From Prosthecobacter sp. (GTDB lineage Bacteria > Verrucomicrobiota > Verrucomicrobiia > Verrucomicrobiales > Verrucomicrobiaceae), in the NCBI RefSeq assembly GCF_029946185.1, contig NZ_JAQSEA010000080.1, positions 1-58,854 on the forward strand: a stretch of DNA of 58,854 bases, written 5' to 3'. This document shows, piece by piece, positions 51,176 to 58,854 of the stretch. The notes beneath the pieces are model-generated. The model did not search any database, was not told where the DNA came from, and worked only from the letters and a program-made list of their open reading frames with translations. The translations under genes were made by a program, and so were the position numbers. Within the stretch, counting starts at the first letter, position 1. Every line of letters begins with the position of its first letter.

Positions 51176-52189
51176 ATGAAACTGCGTGCTATCTCAATGT
51201 GTCCATGGGTCATGTCGGCATTGCTTATTCTGCCATCTTGTGCCCAAACGGCCAAACCGCGCTTTGAAATCAAAACCCGCACTCTCGGCCATGCTCCGGA
51301 CGGCAGCCCTGACTCACGTCGAGATGTCGGAATCGGCGAACGGGTGGAGATTAAAGTCGTCCCTGAAACCATTGGCTATGTGGAGTGGGTCATCCAAGGG
51401 GACGCGGTGGAGAGCAATCGTTTCGGCAACCCCGCGATCGTGTTCATGGGGGGAAGTCCGGGAGCTGTGTCGTTCTCGGTGTGTGTGCATGACGCACCAC
51501 GGGCCGCTCCGCCGTCTTTCAAAAAGATCCCTGCCATGGAAAAGTGGCGGCGATTGGAGGCGCAATTGATGGAAATCGAAAAGCTTGCCGGTCAGCCGTC
51601 GGCGTTCGAGTCGCACTGCGACAAGATCTGCGCTGATGTGCTTTTGCATGAAGGTCTGGAAGCGGCCGCGCGCGAAAGCCTGGCCAGATTCAGCCTGCTT
51701 TTGGAAGAGATCTCAGATTTATCGCGTCGTGCGCCAGGATCGAGCTCGTGGGCAGAGATTCAATCACAACTCCTGGAGGCGTCGGCACTGCGACTCGGCG
51801 CATGCCTGGACAGCACTGCTGAGAAAAGCGCACTGGAGGATGATTTCTGGAAGTTGCTGCACGCCTGCACGGTCACCTTGGACTGTCAGTACAAACAATT
51901 TGAGGTTGCACGCCGTAATGCCAGGAAGCGCATCAAAAACGACAGCCCGCCAGCTGTTTTGGTGGGCACGGACGGGAACGGGGTGGTGTTGCCAAAAGGC
52001 CCGGCTGCAGTCGCCAGTGCCTTTGGAAACAGTCTCCCTGATTTGCGTTATTTGCTGTATGTGCAGGTTCTCAATGCGCTTCCTGGGACCACCCGGGGGC
52101 AGCAGAAAGAAGCGCTGGGAGGGCACGGATTCAGCAAGGATGAAGCAGAGTTGCTGCTCAATCCCTTGGAATGCTTTTTCAAACAATAA
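51176..52189 (+). CDS. Lipoprotein, duplicated family copy B
   Basis: A 337-residue paralog of the protein at 49877. The signal is different: ALLILPSC gives a lipobox, so it is probably lipidated. The shared order is RFEIKTRTLGHAPDGSPDSRRD, GIGERVEIKVVPETIGYVEWVI, a helical middle, and a C-terminal DLRYLLYVQVLNALPGTT with GHGFSKDEAELLL. It starts seven bases after the remnant and is followed, after about 98 bases, by the intact DUF1501 gene, as copy A is followed by its fragment. The pairing with DUF1501 suggests joint function. Confidence 0.75.
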   Translation: MKLRAISMCPWVMSALLILPSCAQTAKPRFEIKTRTLGHAPDGSPDSRRDVGIGERVEIKVVPETIGYVEWVIQGDAVESNRFGNPAIVFMGGSPGAVSFSVCVHDAPRAAPPSFKKIPAMEKWRRLEAQLMEIEKLAGQPSAFESHCDKICADVLLHEGLEAAARESLARFSLLLEEISDLSRRAPGSSSWAEIQSQLLEASALRLGACLDSTAEKSALEDDFWKLLHACTVTLDCQYKQFEVARRNARKRIKNDSPPAVLVGTDGNGVVLPKGPAAVASAFGNSLPDLRYLLYVQVLNALPGTTRGQQKEALGGHGFSKDEAELLLNPLECFFKQ

Positions 52190-52287
52190 GCCTGCATGGA
52201 GAAAGCCGCCGCCGGGATTGTGCTGCGCAACCCGTGCGGATAGACATCATCGCTCGCTGACGATTTCTGTGCGTTAATCTGCATCAA

Positions 52288-53715
52288 ATGACTCTCCGCC
52301 ACGAACTTCAGACCGAATACGCCCGCTACCGCAGCCGCCGCTGGTTCTTCAAGGACTGCGGCGTGGGCTTGGCGAGCATCGCGGCGGCGGATTTGATGGC
52401 GCGCACAGCCAGTGCTGCGGCACCGGTGAGTTCGCTGGCGCAGAAGAAGCCGCATTATCCGGCGAAGGCGAAGCGCGTCATTTACCTCTTCATGGGCGGT
52501 GCGCCGAGTCATTTGGAGTTGTTCGACAACAAACCGGAACTCGCGAAATGGGATGGCAAGCTGCCGCCGCCGGATTTGCTGAAGGGGTATCGCGCTGCGT
52601 TCATCAATCCGAACAGCAAGCTGCTGGGGCCGAAGTTTAAATTCGCGCGGCATGGCCAGAGCGGTGCGGAGATTGGTGAGTTGCTGCCGCACACGGCGAA
52701 GATCGCGGATGATCTCACAATTGTGCGCTCGATGAAGACGGACGCTTTCAATCATGCACCCGCGCAGATTTTGATGAGCACCGGCACGCAGATTTTTGGC
52801 AGGCCAAGTTTTGGGGCGTGGACGCTGTACGGTCTCGGCACGGAGAACCAGGATCTGCCGGGCTATGTGGTGATGCAGAGCGGGCAGAAGGGGCCGAGTG
52901 GTGGCATGAGCAATTTCGGCTGCGGATTTTTGCCCACCGTTTATCAAGGCGTGCCGTTTCGCAGCAGTGGCGAGCCTGTGCTGTTTCTGAACAACCCGCA
53001 GGGCGTGAGTGATGCGACGCAGCGTGACACGCTGGATGTTTTGAAGCAGCTCAATGAGGAGCGGCTCGATGTGGTGGGTGACCCTGAGATCGCCAGCCGT
53101 ATCAACAGCTTTGAGCTGGCCTATCGCATGCAGCAGACGGCTCCAGAGCTGATGGACATCAGTAAGGAGCCGCAGCACATCCTCGACATGTATGGTGCAA
53201 AACCGGGCGAGGCGTCGTTTGCAAATAATTGCCTGCTGGCACGGCGGCTTGTCGAAAGTGGTGTGCGTTTTGTGCAGCTCTTCCATGAGGCTTGGGATCA
53301 CCATGGTGGTTTGGTGAATGGTTTGAAGACGCAGTGTGGTCTTACCGATCAGCCCTGTGCTGCGTTGATTCGGGATTTGAAACAGCGTGGCCTGCTGGAA
53401 GATACGCTCGTGATTTGGGGTGGCGAATTTGGCCGCACGCCGATGGTGCAGGGTGGCAGCGACGGGCGCGATCATCATCCGAATTGCTTCAGCATGTGGT
53501 TCGCTGGTGGTGGCATGAAGCCCGGCCTAACACTGGGCGCGAGCGATGAGTTTGGGTTCAACGTGACCGAAGACCCGGTGCATGTGCATGACCTGCACGC
53601 CACGCTGCTGCATCTGCTTGGGTTTGAGCACACGAAGCTCAATCAGCGTTTTCAGGGGCTCGACATGCGGCTCACGAATGTGCATGGGGAGCTGGTGCCG
53701 AAGCTGCTGGCGTGA
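52288..53715 (+). CDS. DUF1501 Tat-exported protein
   Basis: A 475-residue protein. The N-terminus has a Tat signal (RSRRWFFKDCGVGLASIAAADL). The body is DUF1501: KRVIYLFMGGAPSHLELFDNKPEL, then GRPSFGAWTLYGLGTENQDLPGYVVM, and LVIWGGEFGRTPMVQGGSDGRDHHP. DUF1501 proteins are alkaline-phosphatase-superfamily-like and usually come with a DUF1800 or PSD1 cytochrome partner in Planctomycetota/Verrucomicrobiota; here they sit next to a secreted Ig-like family instead. Metal-binding residues of the family look intact (the D/H in EAWDHHGG). The function is not established. Confidence 0.9.
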   Translation: MTLRHELQTEYARYRSRRWFFKDCGVGLASIAAADLMARTASAAAPVSSLAQKKPHYPAKAKRVIYLFMGGAPSHLELFDNKPELAKWDGKLPPPDLLKGYRAAFINPNSKLLGPKFKFARHGQSGAEIGELLPHTAKIADDLTIVRSMKTDAFNHAPAQILMSTGTQIFGRPSFGAWTLYGLGTENQDLPGYVVMQSGQKGPSGGMSNFGCGFLPTVYQGVPFRSSGEPVLFLNNPQGVSDATQRDTLDVLKQLNEERLDVVGDPEIASRINSFELAYRMQQTAPELMDISKEPQHILDMYGAKPGEASFANNCLLARRLVESGVRFVQLFHEAWDHHGGLVNGLKTQCGLTDQPCAALIRDLKQRGLLEDTLVIWGGEFGRTPMVQGGSDGRDHHPNCFSMWFAGGGMKPGLTLGASDEFGFNVTEDPVHVHDLHATLLHLLGFEHTKLNQRFQGLDMRLTNVHGELVPKLLA

Positions 53716-53776
53716 CCGGAACTGATCTAAGGCGAGACGCCCCAGTCCTTTGACAGCCGGGACGGCTATCCTCCGG

Positions 53777-55126
53777 TCAGATGCTGTAGCCGGCGCGATA
53801 GGCTTTGTGGATGATGGCGTCAGCTTCGGGGGTGTTTGGTGACTTCATCGCCTTCGTATCCCATTCGACGCGTTTGCCGTAGCGAACGGCGAGGAGGCCG
53901 ACGAGTAGGGATTCGGTGAAGGGGGCGGAGTACCAGAAGCCGGATTTGGCATCCTGCGGGTTGCCGGTTTTGCAGGCTTCGAGGAATTCTTTGCGGTGGC
54001 CGCTGAGGCAGCGGGGGATGGTTTTCGCGGGGATGATGAACTGCTGCATTTTTGTCTCGGGCACAATGCGCGGGGTGCCGGACCAGCCGCCGGCGAGGAT
54101 GCAGCCTTTGTCGCCGACGAAGTAGATGCCGTTGTCGCCGAGGTTGCGCGTTTCTTCGAGGCCTTCCGGGCGTGGTGGCAGCTTGCCGCCGTCATACCAG
54201 ACCATCTTCACGGCAGGGCGGTCGCCTTTGGCGGGGAAGTGGTAGGTGATGATGCTCCAAACTGGGTAGGACTGGTTGTTGTTCGGGCCGTTCTCGGCTT
54301 CGACCCAGTCGGGGGCGTCGAGATCGAGCGCGTAGAAGGCGGGGTCGGCATTGTGCACGGCCATGTCGCCGAGGGCACCGCAGCCGAAGTCCCACCAGCC
54401 GCGCCATTTGCGCGGGCAGAAGTCGGGATGGTAGGCGCGCTCTTTCGCCGGGCCGAGCCAGAGGTCCCAGTCGAGGTTTTTGGGCACGGGTGGTGTGTCG
54501 GTGGGGTAGGCTTTGCCTTGGGAATCCCAGAATTTTCCGGGACGGTCAGACCACACATGCACCTCGGTGACTTTGCCGATGGCACCGGCTTGAATCCATT
54601 CACGCGTGAGCCGGATGCCTTCGCTGGCGTGACCCTGATTGCCCATCTGCGTGACGCGTTTTGTCTCCGCAGCCACATCCCGCATGGCACGTGCTTCAGC
54701 GATGGTGTGGGCGAGCGGTTTCTCGACGTAAACATGGCGTCCGGCACGCATGGCCATGATGCTGGCGGGTGCGTGAACGTGGTCCGGCGTGGCCACGAGG
54801 ACGGCGTCGATGTCCTTCTGTTTGTCGATGAGTTCGCGGTAGTCACGGTAGAGCTTGGCGCCCGGGTATTTTTTGATCGTGTCGGCGGAGCGGTCCAGAT
54901 CGACGTCGCAGAGGGCAACGATGTTGGCGAGGCCGGAGTCATCCAGATCCCTGATGTCGCCACCGCCCTGGCCCCCGATGCCGATGCAGCCGAGATTGAC
55001 CTTTTCACTCGGCGGGGTGAAGCCCGGACCGCCGATAACGTGGCGCGGGACGATCTGAAAGCCAAAGACTGCTGCTGCGGTGGATTTGACAAACTGACGG
55101 CGGGGAAGCGGGCTGGACTGGGACAT
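53777..55126 (-). CDS. Gfo/Idh/MocA-family dehydrogenase, Tat-exported
   Basis: A 449-residue protein with a Tat signal (PLPRRQFVKSTAAAVFGFQ). The NAD(P)-binding fold is NLGCIGIGGQGGGDIRDL...VALCDVDLD, and the signature EKPLAHTIAEARAM carries the catalytic Lys of EKP. The C-terminal domain has DFGCGALGDMAVHNADPAF. Family members oxidise or rearrange sugars and cyclitols; exported ones abound in Verrucomicrobiota with glycan degradation. It lies between DUF1501 (convergent) and the cyclase (divergent, 68 bases). The substrate is unknown. Confidence 0.9.
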   Translation of the reverse strand: MSQSSPLPRRQFVKSTAAAVFGFQIVPRHVIGGPGFTPPSEKVNLGCIGIGGQGGGDIRDLDDSGLANIVALCDVDLDRSADTIKKYPGAKLYRDYRELIDKQKDIDAVLVATPDHVHAPASIMAMRAGRHVYVEKPLAHTIAEARAMRDVAAETKRVTQMGNQGHASEGIRLTREWIQAGAIGKVTEVHVWSDRPGKFWDSQGKAYPTDTPPVPKNLDWDLWLGPAKERAYHPDFCPRKWRGWWDFGCGALGDMAVHNADPAFYALDLDAPDWVEAENGPNNNQSYPVWSIITYHFPAKGDRPAVKMVWYDGGKLPPRPEGLEETRNLGDNGIYFVGDKGCILAGGWSGTPRIVPETKMQQFIIPAKTIPRCLSGHRKEFLEACKTGNPQDAKSGFWYSAPFTESLLVGLLAVRYGKRVEWDTKAMKSPNTPEADAIIHKAYRAGYSI

Positions 55127-55194
55127 CCTGAGGAAACGCGAAAGAAAAACAAGCTCTTGCGTAGAGTGTTCGCTGGGGTTCGTATTGGAATTAT

Positions 55195-55824
55195 ATGAAA
55201 CGCCCTTGGAAAGATGTCTCAGTCCCGCTGCGCGACGGCATGGTGCATTGGCCCGGTGATCACGAGTGCCATATCAAACGCGTGAGCCGCATGGAAGACG
55301 GTGCGGTGTGCAATCTCACCCACATCAGCATGAGCGCCCACACGGGAACGCACATGGATGCGCCGCGACATTTCATCGCGGATGGTTTGACCATGGAGCA
55401 GATGCCGCTGGAGCCGGTGATCGGCCGCTGCCGCGTGTTTGAGCTCGATTGCGAGGATCAAATCACGGCGGATGATCTGAAGAAGCTCAAGCTGGCCCCC
55501 CGCCAGCGTGTGCTGTTCAAGACGCGCAACTCGACCCGCAGCTGGGCGATGAACGAGTTCGACAAGGACTTCGTCTCCATCCGTGCGGACGCCGCGCAGT
55601 ACCTCGTCGAGCAAGGCGTGGTGACGGTGGGTGTCGATTACCTGAGCATCGGCGGCTTCAACAAAGATGGCGTCGAAACGCATCAGATCATGCTCGGCGC
55701 AGGCATCTGGGTGATCGAGGGACTCAATCTGGCCGACATCAAGCCCGGCTACTACGAGTTGATTTGTCTGCCGCTCAAATTGGAAGGCGCAGATGGTGCG
55801 CCGTGCCGGGTGGTTTTGCGTTAA
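55195..55824 (+). CDS. Cyclase-family (kynurenine formamidase-like) metal hydrolase
   Basis: A 209-residue protein of the Cyclase/KynB family, which uses a zinc or manganese centre to open lactams, amides or formamides. The metal motif is HTGTHMDAPRHF (about residues 49-60), preceded by DVSVPLRDGMVHWPGD. The later His/Glu ligands are in GVETHQIMLGAGIWVIEGLNL. The KynB substrate (N-formylkynurenine) is only one option; lactams are another. It is divergent from Gfo/Idh/MocA and overlaps the rhomboid-like gene tail-to-tail by four bases. Confidence 0.9.
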   Translation: MKRPWKDVSVPLRDGMVHWPGDHECHIKRVSRMEDGAVCNLTHISMSAHTGTHMDAPRHFIADGLTMEQMPLEPVIGRCRVFELDCEDQITADDLKKLKLAPRQRVLFKTRNSTRSWAMNEFDKDFVSIRADAAQYLVEQGVVTVGVDYLSIGGFNKDGVETHQIMLGAGIWVIEGLNLADIKPGYYELICLPLKLEGADGAPCRVVLR

Positions 55825-56624
55825 CCCGCCCGCCGCTTCATCTCATCGCTTGCTTGGTCGAGGATGCGGCGCTCTTCGGCGGTGAGGCTTTGCATGCCTT
55901 GGTGGCTGATCTTGTCGAGGATGTCATCGACGGTCGGAGTGCTGCTTTTTTTCGCGGGCTTTTTGGCCTGAGGTGCACGTTTGGGCAGGGAAGGGAGTGT
56001 GAGCGCACCGGTTTCAAAGCGGATGAAGGCGTAGGCGGTGCCGACGTTGGCGGCGAGGAGGAGCAGGGAGGACCAGTCGCGGTTGGCGAGACTGACGAGG
56101 GCATTGATGCCAACGAAGACGGTGGCAAGCACCCAGGCATCGATGGTGAGAATGATGACGTTGAGCTTTGCATGAGGGTAGAGCGTGGCGAAGGCGATGA
56201 AGACGCCGAACTCAAGCTGTGTGATTCCCATGCAGGCAAGACCGCGACTGCCGAAGAGGCTGAACAACGTGATGACCAGCGGGGAAACCAGCAGCAGAAG
56301 TAGCAGCATGCGGACAAAGGCACGACGGCCCAGGTGGCGCTCCACAGCTTCGCCGAAATTCCACAACAGGAAGCAGCCGATGAGCGTCCAGAGGCTGGGT
56401 GGATTGACGAAGATATAAGTCAGCGGTGTCCAGAGATGGAGTTGACGAAAGGCGCTCTCGTAAGTGAAGACAAAATGCCCCATCAAGTCGTAACCGAGTA
56501 CGGCGGTGAGGACCATGCTCGCAGCGGCGACGAGTGCGATGACGGCGGCGAGATAGACGGGGTGTTGCTTCCACCACGTCAGCGGGAGGCGGTCTTTTGA
56601 TTCGGGGAGCCAGGAGTTGAACAT
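55821..56624 (-). CDS. Rhomboid-fold membrane protein, apparently without the catalytic Ser
   Basis: A 267-residue protein. Six helices follow the rhomboid order: WTPLTYIFVNPPSLWTLIGCFLLWNFGEAVERHLG resembles the L1/TM2 region, then SPLVITLFSLFG and a helix where active rhomboids carry GxSG. Here the segment reads LACMGITQLEFGVFIAFATLYPHAKL; no GxSG is seen, and the expected His in the last helix is not apparent. The C-terminus (TPTVDDILDKISHQGMQSLTAEERRILD) is a soluble tail like the DUF6576 of other bacterial rhomboids. It is probably an inactive relative (pseudoprotease). It lies 12 bases upstream of nothing else on its strand but follows the ABC permease by 12 bases. Confidence 0.75.
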   Translation of the reverse strand: MFNSWLPESKDRLPLTWWKQHPVYLAAVIALVAAASMVLTAVLGYDLMGHFVFTYESAFRQLHLWTPLTYIFVNPPSLWTLIGCFLLWNFGEAVERHLGRRAFVRMLLLLLLVSPLVITLFSLFGSRGLACMGITQLEFGVFIAFATLYPHAKLNVIILTIDAWVLATVFVGINALVSLANRDWSSLLLLAANVGTAYAFIRFETGALTLPSLPKRAPQAKKPAKKSSTPTVDDILDKISHQGMQSLTAEERRILDQASDEMKRRAG

Positions 56625-56636
56625 GAGTTTTGATTT

Positions 56637-57932
56637 CTACTTACGCACACGATCCACGAGAACAGCGGCCAGAATGACGAGGCCGAGGACGATTTTCTGC
56701 GTGTTGCTTTCGACGTTGGTGAGGTTCATGCCGTTCTGAATGACGGCGATGATGAAGGCTCCGATCAGGGTGCCGGGCATGGTGCCTCGGCCTCCGCTAA
56801 GGCTGGTGCCGCCCACGACGACGGCAGCGATGACATACAGCTCATACATCTGGCCGTAGGTGGGGGAGCCGCTCTTGAGCAATGAGGCGGTGACCACACC
56901 GCCGAGACCGGCGAGCAGTCCGCACAGGACGTAGGCGATGAGGATGACGCGCTGGACCGGCACGCCGGAAAGGTGCGCTGCCTCCACATTGCCACCGACG
57001 GCGTAGAGATTTCTGCCGAGGCGGGTCTGCGTCATCACCACATGGGCGGCGGTGTAGAGCAGCAGCATGAGCACCACGGCGTTTGGCAGGCCGAAGAGGT
57101 CTGAACCGCGCCCGAGCCAGACGAAGGAATCGGGCACCTGATAGACCGATTGATTTTCGGCGAGGCGATAGGCGAGGCCGCTGCCGACGAGCATCATGGC
57201 CAAGGTGACAATGAAGGGCGGCATGCGCAGGCGGGTGATGAACGCACCGGAGAGCAGCCCGCATGTGCCACACACGGCGATGCCACCGAGGCAGGCGGCG
57301 AACATGCCTGCGGCTCCGGCATTCACGCCGTCGCAGAAATCCCGCACGATCAGGGTGGTGATGACTGCGGAGAGGGCGATGAGGCTGCCAACGCTCAGAT
57401 CAATGCCGCCGGTGATGATGACCAGCGTCATGCCGATGGCGAGGATGGCGATGACGGCGATCTGATTGGCGATGTTGAGCAGGTTGTCGGTCTTGAGGAA
57501 GACCGGCCATGAGTGGGCTCGGGGCTGCACTACGCGGGTGTTTTTGAGCGCGGGGAAGTCGTGGGCCAGATCACTAAAAACGAGCCAGGAGGCGGTGGCG
57601 TGATTGCAGGCGATCACATCGAGGCCACCTGCTGAGGAGCGCAGCAGGGCGGCGCGGGCGTCTTTGGGTTCGCCCTGCACGACTTCAGCGCGCGCGCCGA
57701 GTTCTGCCTGGAGAGCTTTGGCAAAGGCGCTGTCTGCGGCGGTCGGGCGCACGACGATGAGCACTTTTGCCTGCGGGGCGATTTGGGAGGCGACGTCGTT
57801 GGCTGCGGCGGCATTCTGCGGGTATTGCGTTGTCCAGGTGGCGATGCTGAAGAAGGTACAGAGCAGCAGCAGCGCGATGAGCATGCCGGAGCCGGCGAGG
57901 TGATGGCGGATGAAGACGAGAAGGCGGCTCAT
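56637..57932 (-). CDS. ABC permease (RbsC-type) with inserted extracytoplasmic domain
   Basis: A 431-residue permease started at MSRLLVFIRHHLAGS (57932). The body is RbsC-like: LNIANQIAVIAILAIGMTLVIITGGIDLSVGS, then LGRNLYAVGGNVEAAHLSGV and VVGGTSLSGGRGT. Between helix 1 (FFSIAT) and the usual DNLLNI start, residues about 33-145 are an extra alpha/beta-looking segment (KVLIVVRPTAADSAFAKAL, AALLRSSAGGLDVIACNHATA), apparently outside the membrane. No ATPase or binding protein gene neighbours it. Ribose-family permeases bring in sugars or autoinducer-2-like molecules; the substrate here is unknown. Confidence 0.85.
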   Translation of the reverse strand: MSRLLVFIRHHLAGSGMLIALLLLCTFFSIATWTTQYPQNAAAANDVASQIAPQAKVLIVVRPTAADSAFAKALQAELGARAEVVQGEPKDARAALLRSSAGGLDVIACNHATASWLVFSDLAHDFPALKNTRVVQPRAHSWPVFLKTDNLLNIANQIAVIAILAIGMTLVIITGGIDLSVGSLIALSAVITTLIVRDFCDGVNAGAAGMFAACLGGIAVCGTCGLLSGAFITRLRMPPFIVTLAMMLVGSGLAYRLAENQSVYQVPDSFVWLGRGSDLFGLPNAVVLMLLLYTAAHVVMTQTRLGRNLYAVGGNVEAAHLSGVPVQRVILIAYVLCGLLAGLGGVVTASLLKSGSPTYGQMYELYVIAAVVVGGTSLSGGRGTMPGTLIGAFIIAVIQNGMNLTNVESNTQKIVLGLVILAAVLVDRVRK

Positions 57933-58030
57933 GCGGAAAGAACGATCATGCGGGGCGGAACAATGCAGTTCAAGACTAGAGACGTTCATGATTGACCGTC
58001 GGCCCTGGATTAGAGTAACCTCGCGAACCT

Positions 58031-58675
58031 ATGAAAACGTCTGCCTTCTCCATTGTCGTCCTGTTTCTGGCCGCCACACTTGCCCAGGCTGACTGGGTGC
58101 TGGTACAAAAAACCAGCACGGAAGGCAAAGAGGCTGAAGTCACCACCAAGATCAAAGGCGATCAGGCGCGGGTGAACATGGGAGAGAAGATGTCCGTGAT
58201 CGTGGGTGCTGAGGGCATGACCATGATCATGCATGAGCAGAAAATGGTCATGAAAAGGGATCTGGCCACGATCAAGGCGGCCGTGGAAAAAATGGGAAAA
58301 GGCTCGGCAGGTCAGCAGGCCGCCAAACCGGTGGCGACCGGACAGAAGGAAAAAGTAGGCGAATGGGACACCGAAATTTTCACTTGGGAAGGGCAGATGG
58401 GCAAAGGCCGCTTCTGGGTGGCGAAGGATTTTCCGAAATACGCGGAGATCAGCGCCTTCAGCGACAAGCTAGGCAAGATCGTGGGCGGGGCGATGTCGGC
58501 ACTGTCACCGCAGGCTGCAGACTTTGAGGGCATGGTGGTGAAATCTGAGGTGACGATGATGGGCAAGTCAGTGAGCTCAAACCTGGTCTCTGCGAAGGAG
58601 GAGACGGTGGCCGCTGAGGAATTCGTGCCGCCAACCGGCTACACCGAAATGAAAATGCCCGGAGCGCCGAGATGA
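58031..58675 (+). CDS. Exported DUF4412-like protein
   Basis: A 214-residue protein with a signal peptide (MKTSAFSIVVLFLAATLAQA). Residues about 20-90 (DWVLVQKTSTEGKEAEVTTKIKGDQARV, then MTMIMHEQKMVMKRD) and the later GEWDTEIFTWEGQMGKGRFWVAKDFPKYAEI fit the DUF4412 pattern of small secreted beta-rich proteins, often near metal or envelope genes. Many Met residues recur (MIMHEQKMVMK, VTMMGKS). It starts divergently from the ABC permease, 98 bases away. The function is unknown. Confidence 0.65.
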   Translation: MKTSAFSIVVLFLAATLAQADWVLVQKTSTEGKEAEVTTKIKGDQARVNMGEKMSVIVGAEGMTMIMHEQKMVMKRDLATIKAAVEKMGKGSAGQQAAKPVATGQKEKVGEWDTEIFTWEGQMGKGRFWVAKDFPKYAEISAFSDKLGKIVGGAMSALSPQAADFEGMVVKSEVTMMGKSVSSNLVSAKEETVAAEEFVPPTGYTEMKMPGAPR

Positions 58676-58854
58676 GGTGGGCTGGGCTGGGAACTTGGGT
58701 CCTTTCGCTTCGGGAGAGGAGATCAAGGCACCCGGTTTTTGCTGTGCGGTTGGAGGCTTGAGAGTGGCCTCAAGGATAGGGCGCGCGCGCGGCTCATCTC
58801 GCGGGAGCGAGATGGCTAGTGTGCTTGGCATGAACATGAACTAATCAGATGAAA

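Noticed and set aside
51176-52189. Copy B as a phage or mobile-element gene
   Set aside because: It is clearly a paralog of copy A and paired with DUF1501; no mobile-element hallmark is nearby.
52048-53478. 476-codon open frame antisense to DUF1501
   Set aside because: Arg/His/Ala-rich composition; it is a shadow of the DUF1501 gene.
53996-55198. 400-codon open frame antisense to Gfo/Idh/MocA
   Set aside because: The dehydrogenase on the reverse strand has a Tat signal and EKP motif; the forward frame is a shadow.
1-58854. tRNA, rRNA, transposase, integrase or CRISPR arrays
   Set aside because: I scanned for cloverleaf-like or array-like patterns and for transposase and integrase motifs, and found none I would defend by eye.

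Overview
The window reads as a chromosomal segment of a Verrucomicrobiota bacterium, probably close to Verrucomicrobiaceae (Prosthecobacter/Verrucomicrobium-like). The pointers are a high-GC Gram-negative gene set with a PEP-CTERM surface protein, three secreted formylglycine sulfatases, a Tat-exported DUF1501 protein, a Tat-exported Gfo/Idh/MocA dehydrogenase, a secreted VCBS-repeat protein, a caspase-like peptidase and a tiny basic bS22/COX24-like ribosomal protein. This assignment is by gene content only; there is no rRNA or tRNA gene, CRISPR array or recognisable insertion sequence.

Layout. 1-3021 is gene-poor: a glycine-zipper lipoprotein with an interrupted tail and a NusG/RfaH-like factor sit in about 2 kb of degenerate dispersed repeats. 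3022-6107 is a forward run: membrane protein, GT9 glycosyltransferase, adenylate kinase and methionyl-tRNA formyltransferase. 6113-18021 holds a VCBS protein with an FAD-linked oxidase, a possible toxin-antitoxin-like nucleotidyltransferase pair, a large SWIM/SNF2 helicase divergent from a beta-CASP nuclease, an unusual epimerase-shikimate kinase fusion coupled to a cell-wall amidase, and a YmdB-type phosphoesterase. 18177-25265 has the 1139-residue PEP-CTERM protein, the caspase-like/TPR protein, an NlpC/P60-like lipoprotein and an ACS-type MFS transporter. 25483-30723 is a reverse run: TPR protein, small ribosomal protein, hisG, sulfatase and GH114-like hydrolase. metK (with a terminator) and a galT-like gene follow.

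The most coherent system is 33306-41095: nine tightly packed forward genes, several overlapping start-on-stop, that look like a membrane-lipid remodelling operon. They are a fatty-acyl desaturase, an FAD amine-oxidase-like enzyme, DUF1365, a CFA-synthase-family methyltransferase lacking the expected bicarbonate ligands, DUF1475-like and DUF2062 membrane proteins, a DUF1295 reductase-like protein, a second methyltransferase strikingly like plant coclaurine N-methyltransferase, and a TPR protein. A plausible role is desaturation, methylation and further oxidation or reduction of membrane acyl chains, possibly with methylation of an amine lipid; the product cannot be read from sequence.

41117-58675 is catabolic and accessory: an Fsr-type MFS exporter and AraC regulator, a hairpin-rich repeat cluster, transketolase with a clear terminator, a membrane-anchored thioredoxin, two more sulfatases, and a duplicated locus in which a secreted Ig-like family and DUF1501 were tandemly copied, leaving a chimeric pseudogene. 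After these come Gfo/Idh/MocA, a cyclase-family hydrolase, a rhomboid-fold protein apparently lacking the catalytic serine, an ABC permease with an inserted extracytoplasmic domain, and a DUF4412-like secreted protein. The last 180 bases show nothing I recognise. Long open frames antisense to real genes are common here because of the GC-rich codon bias and were discarded.
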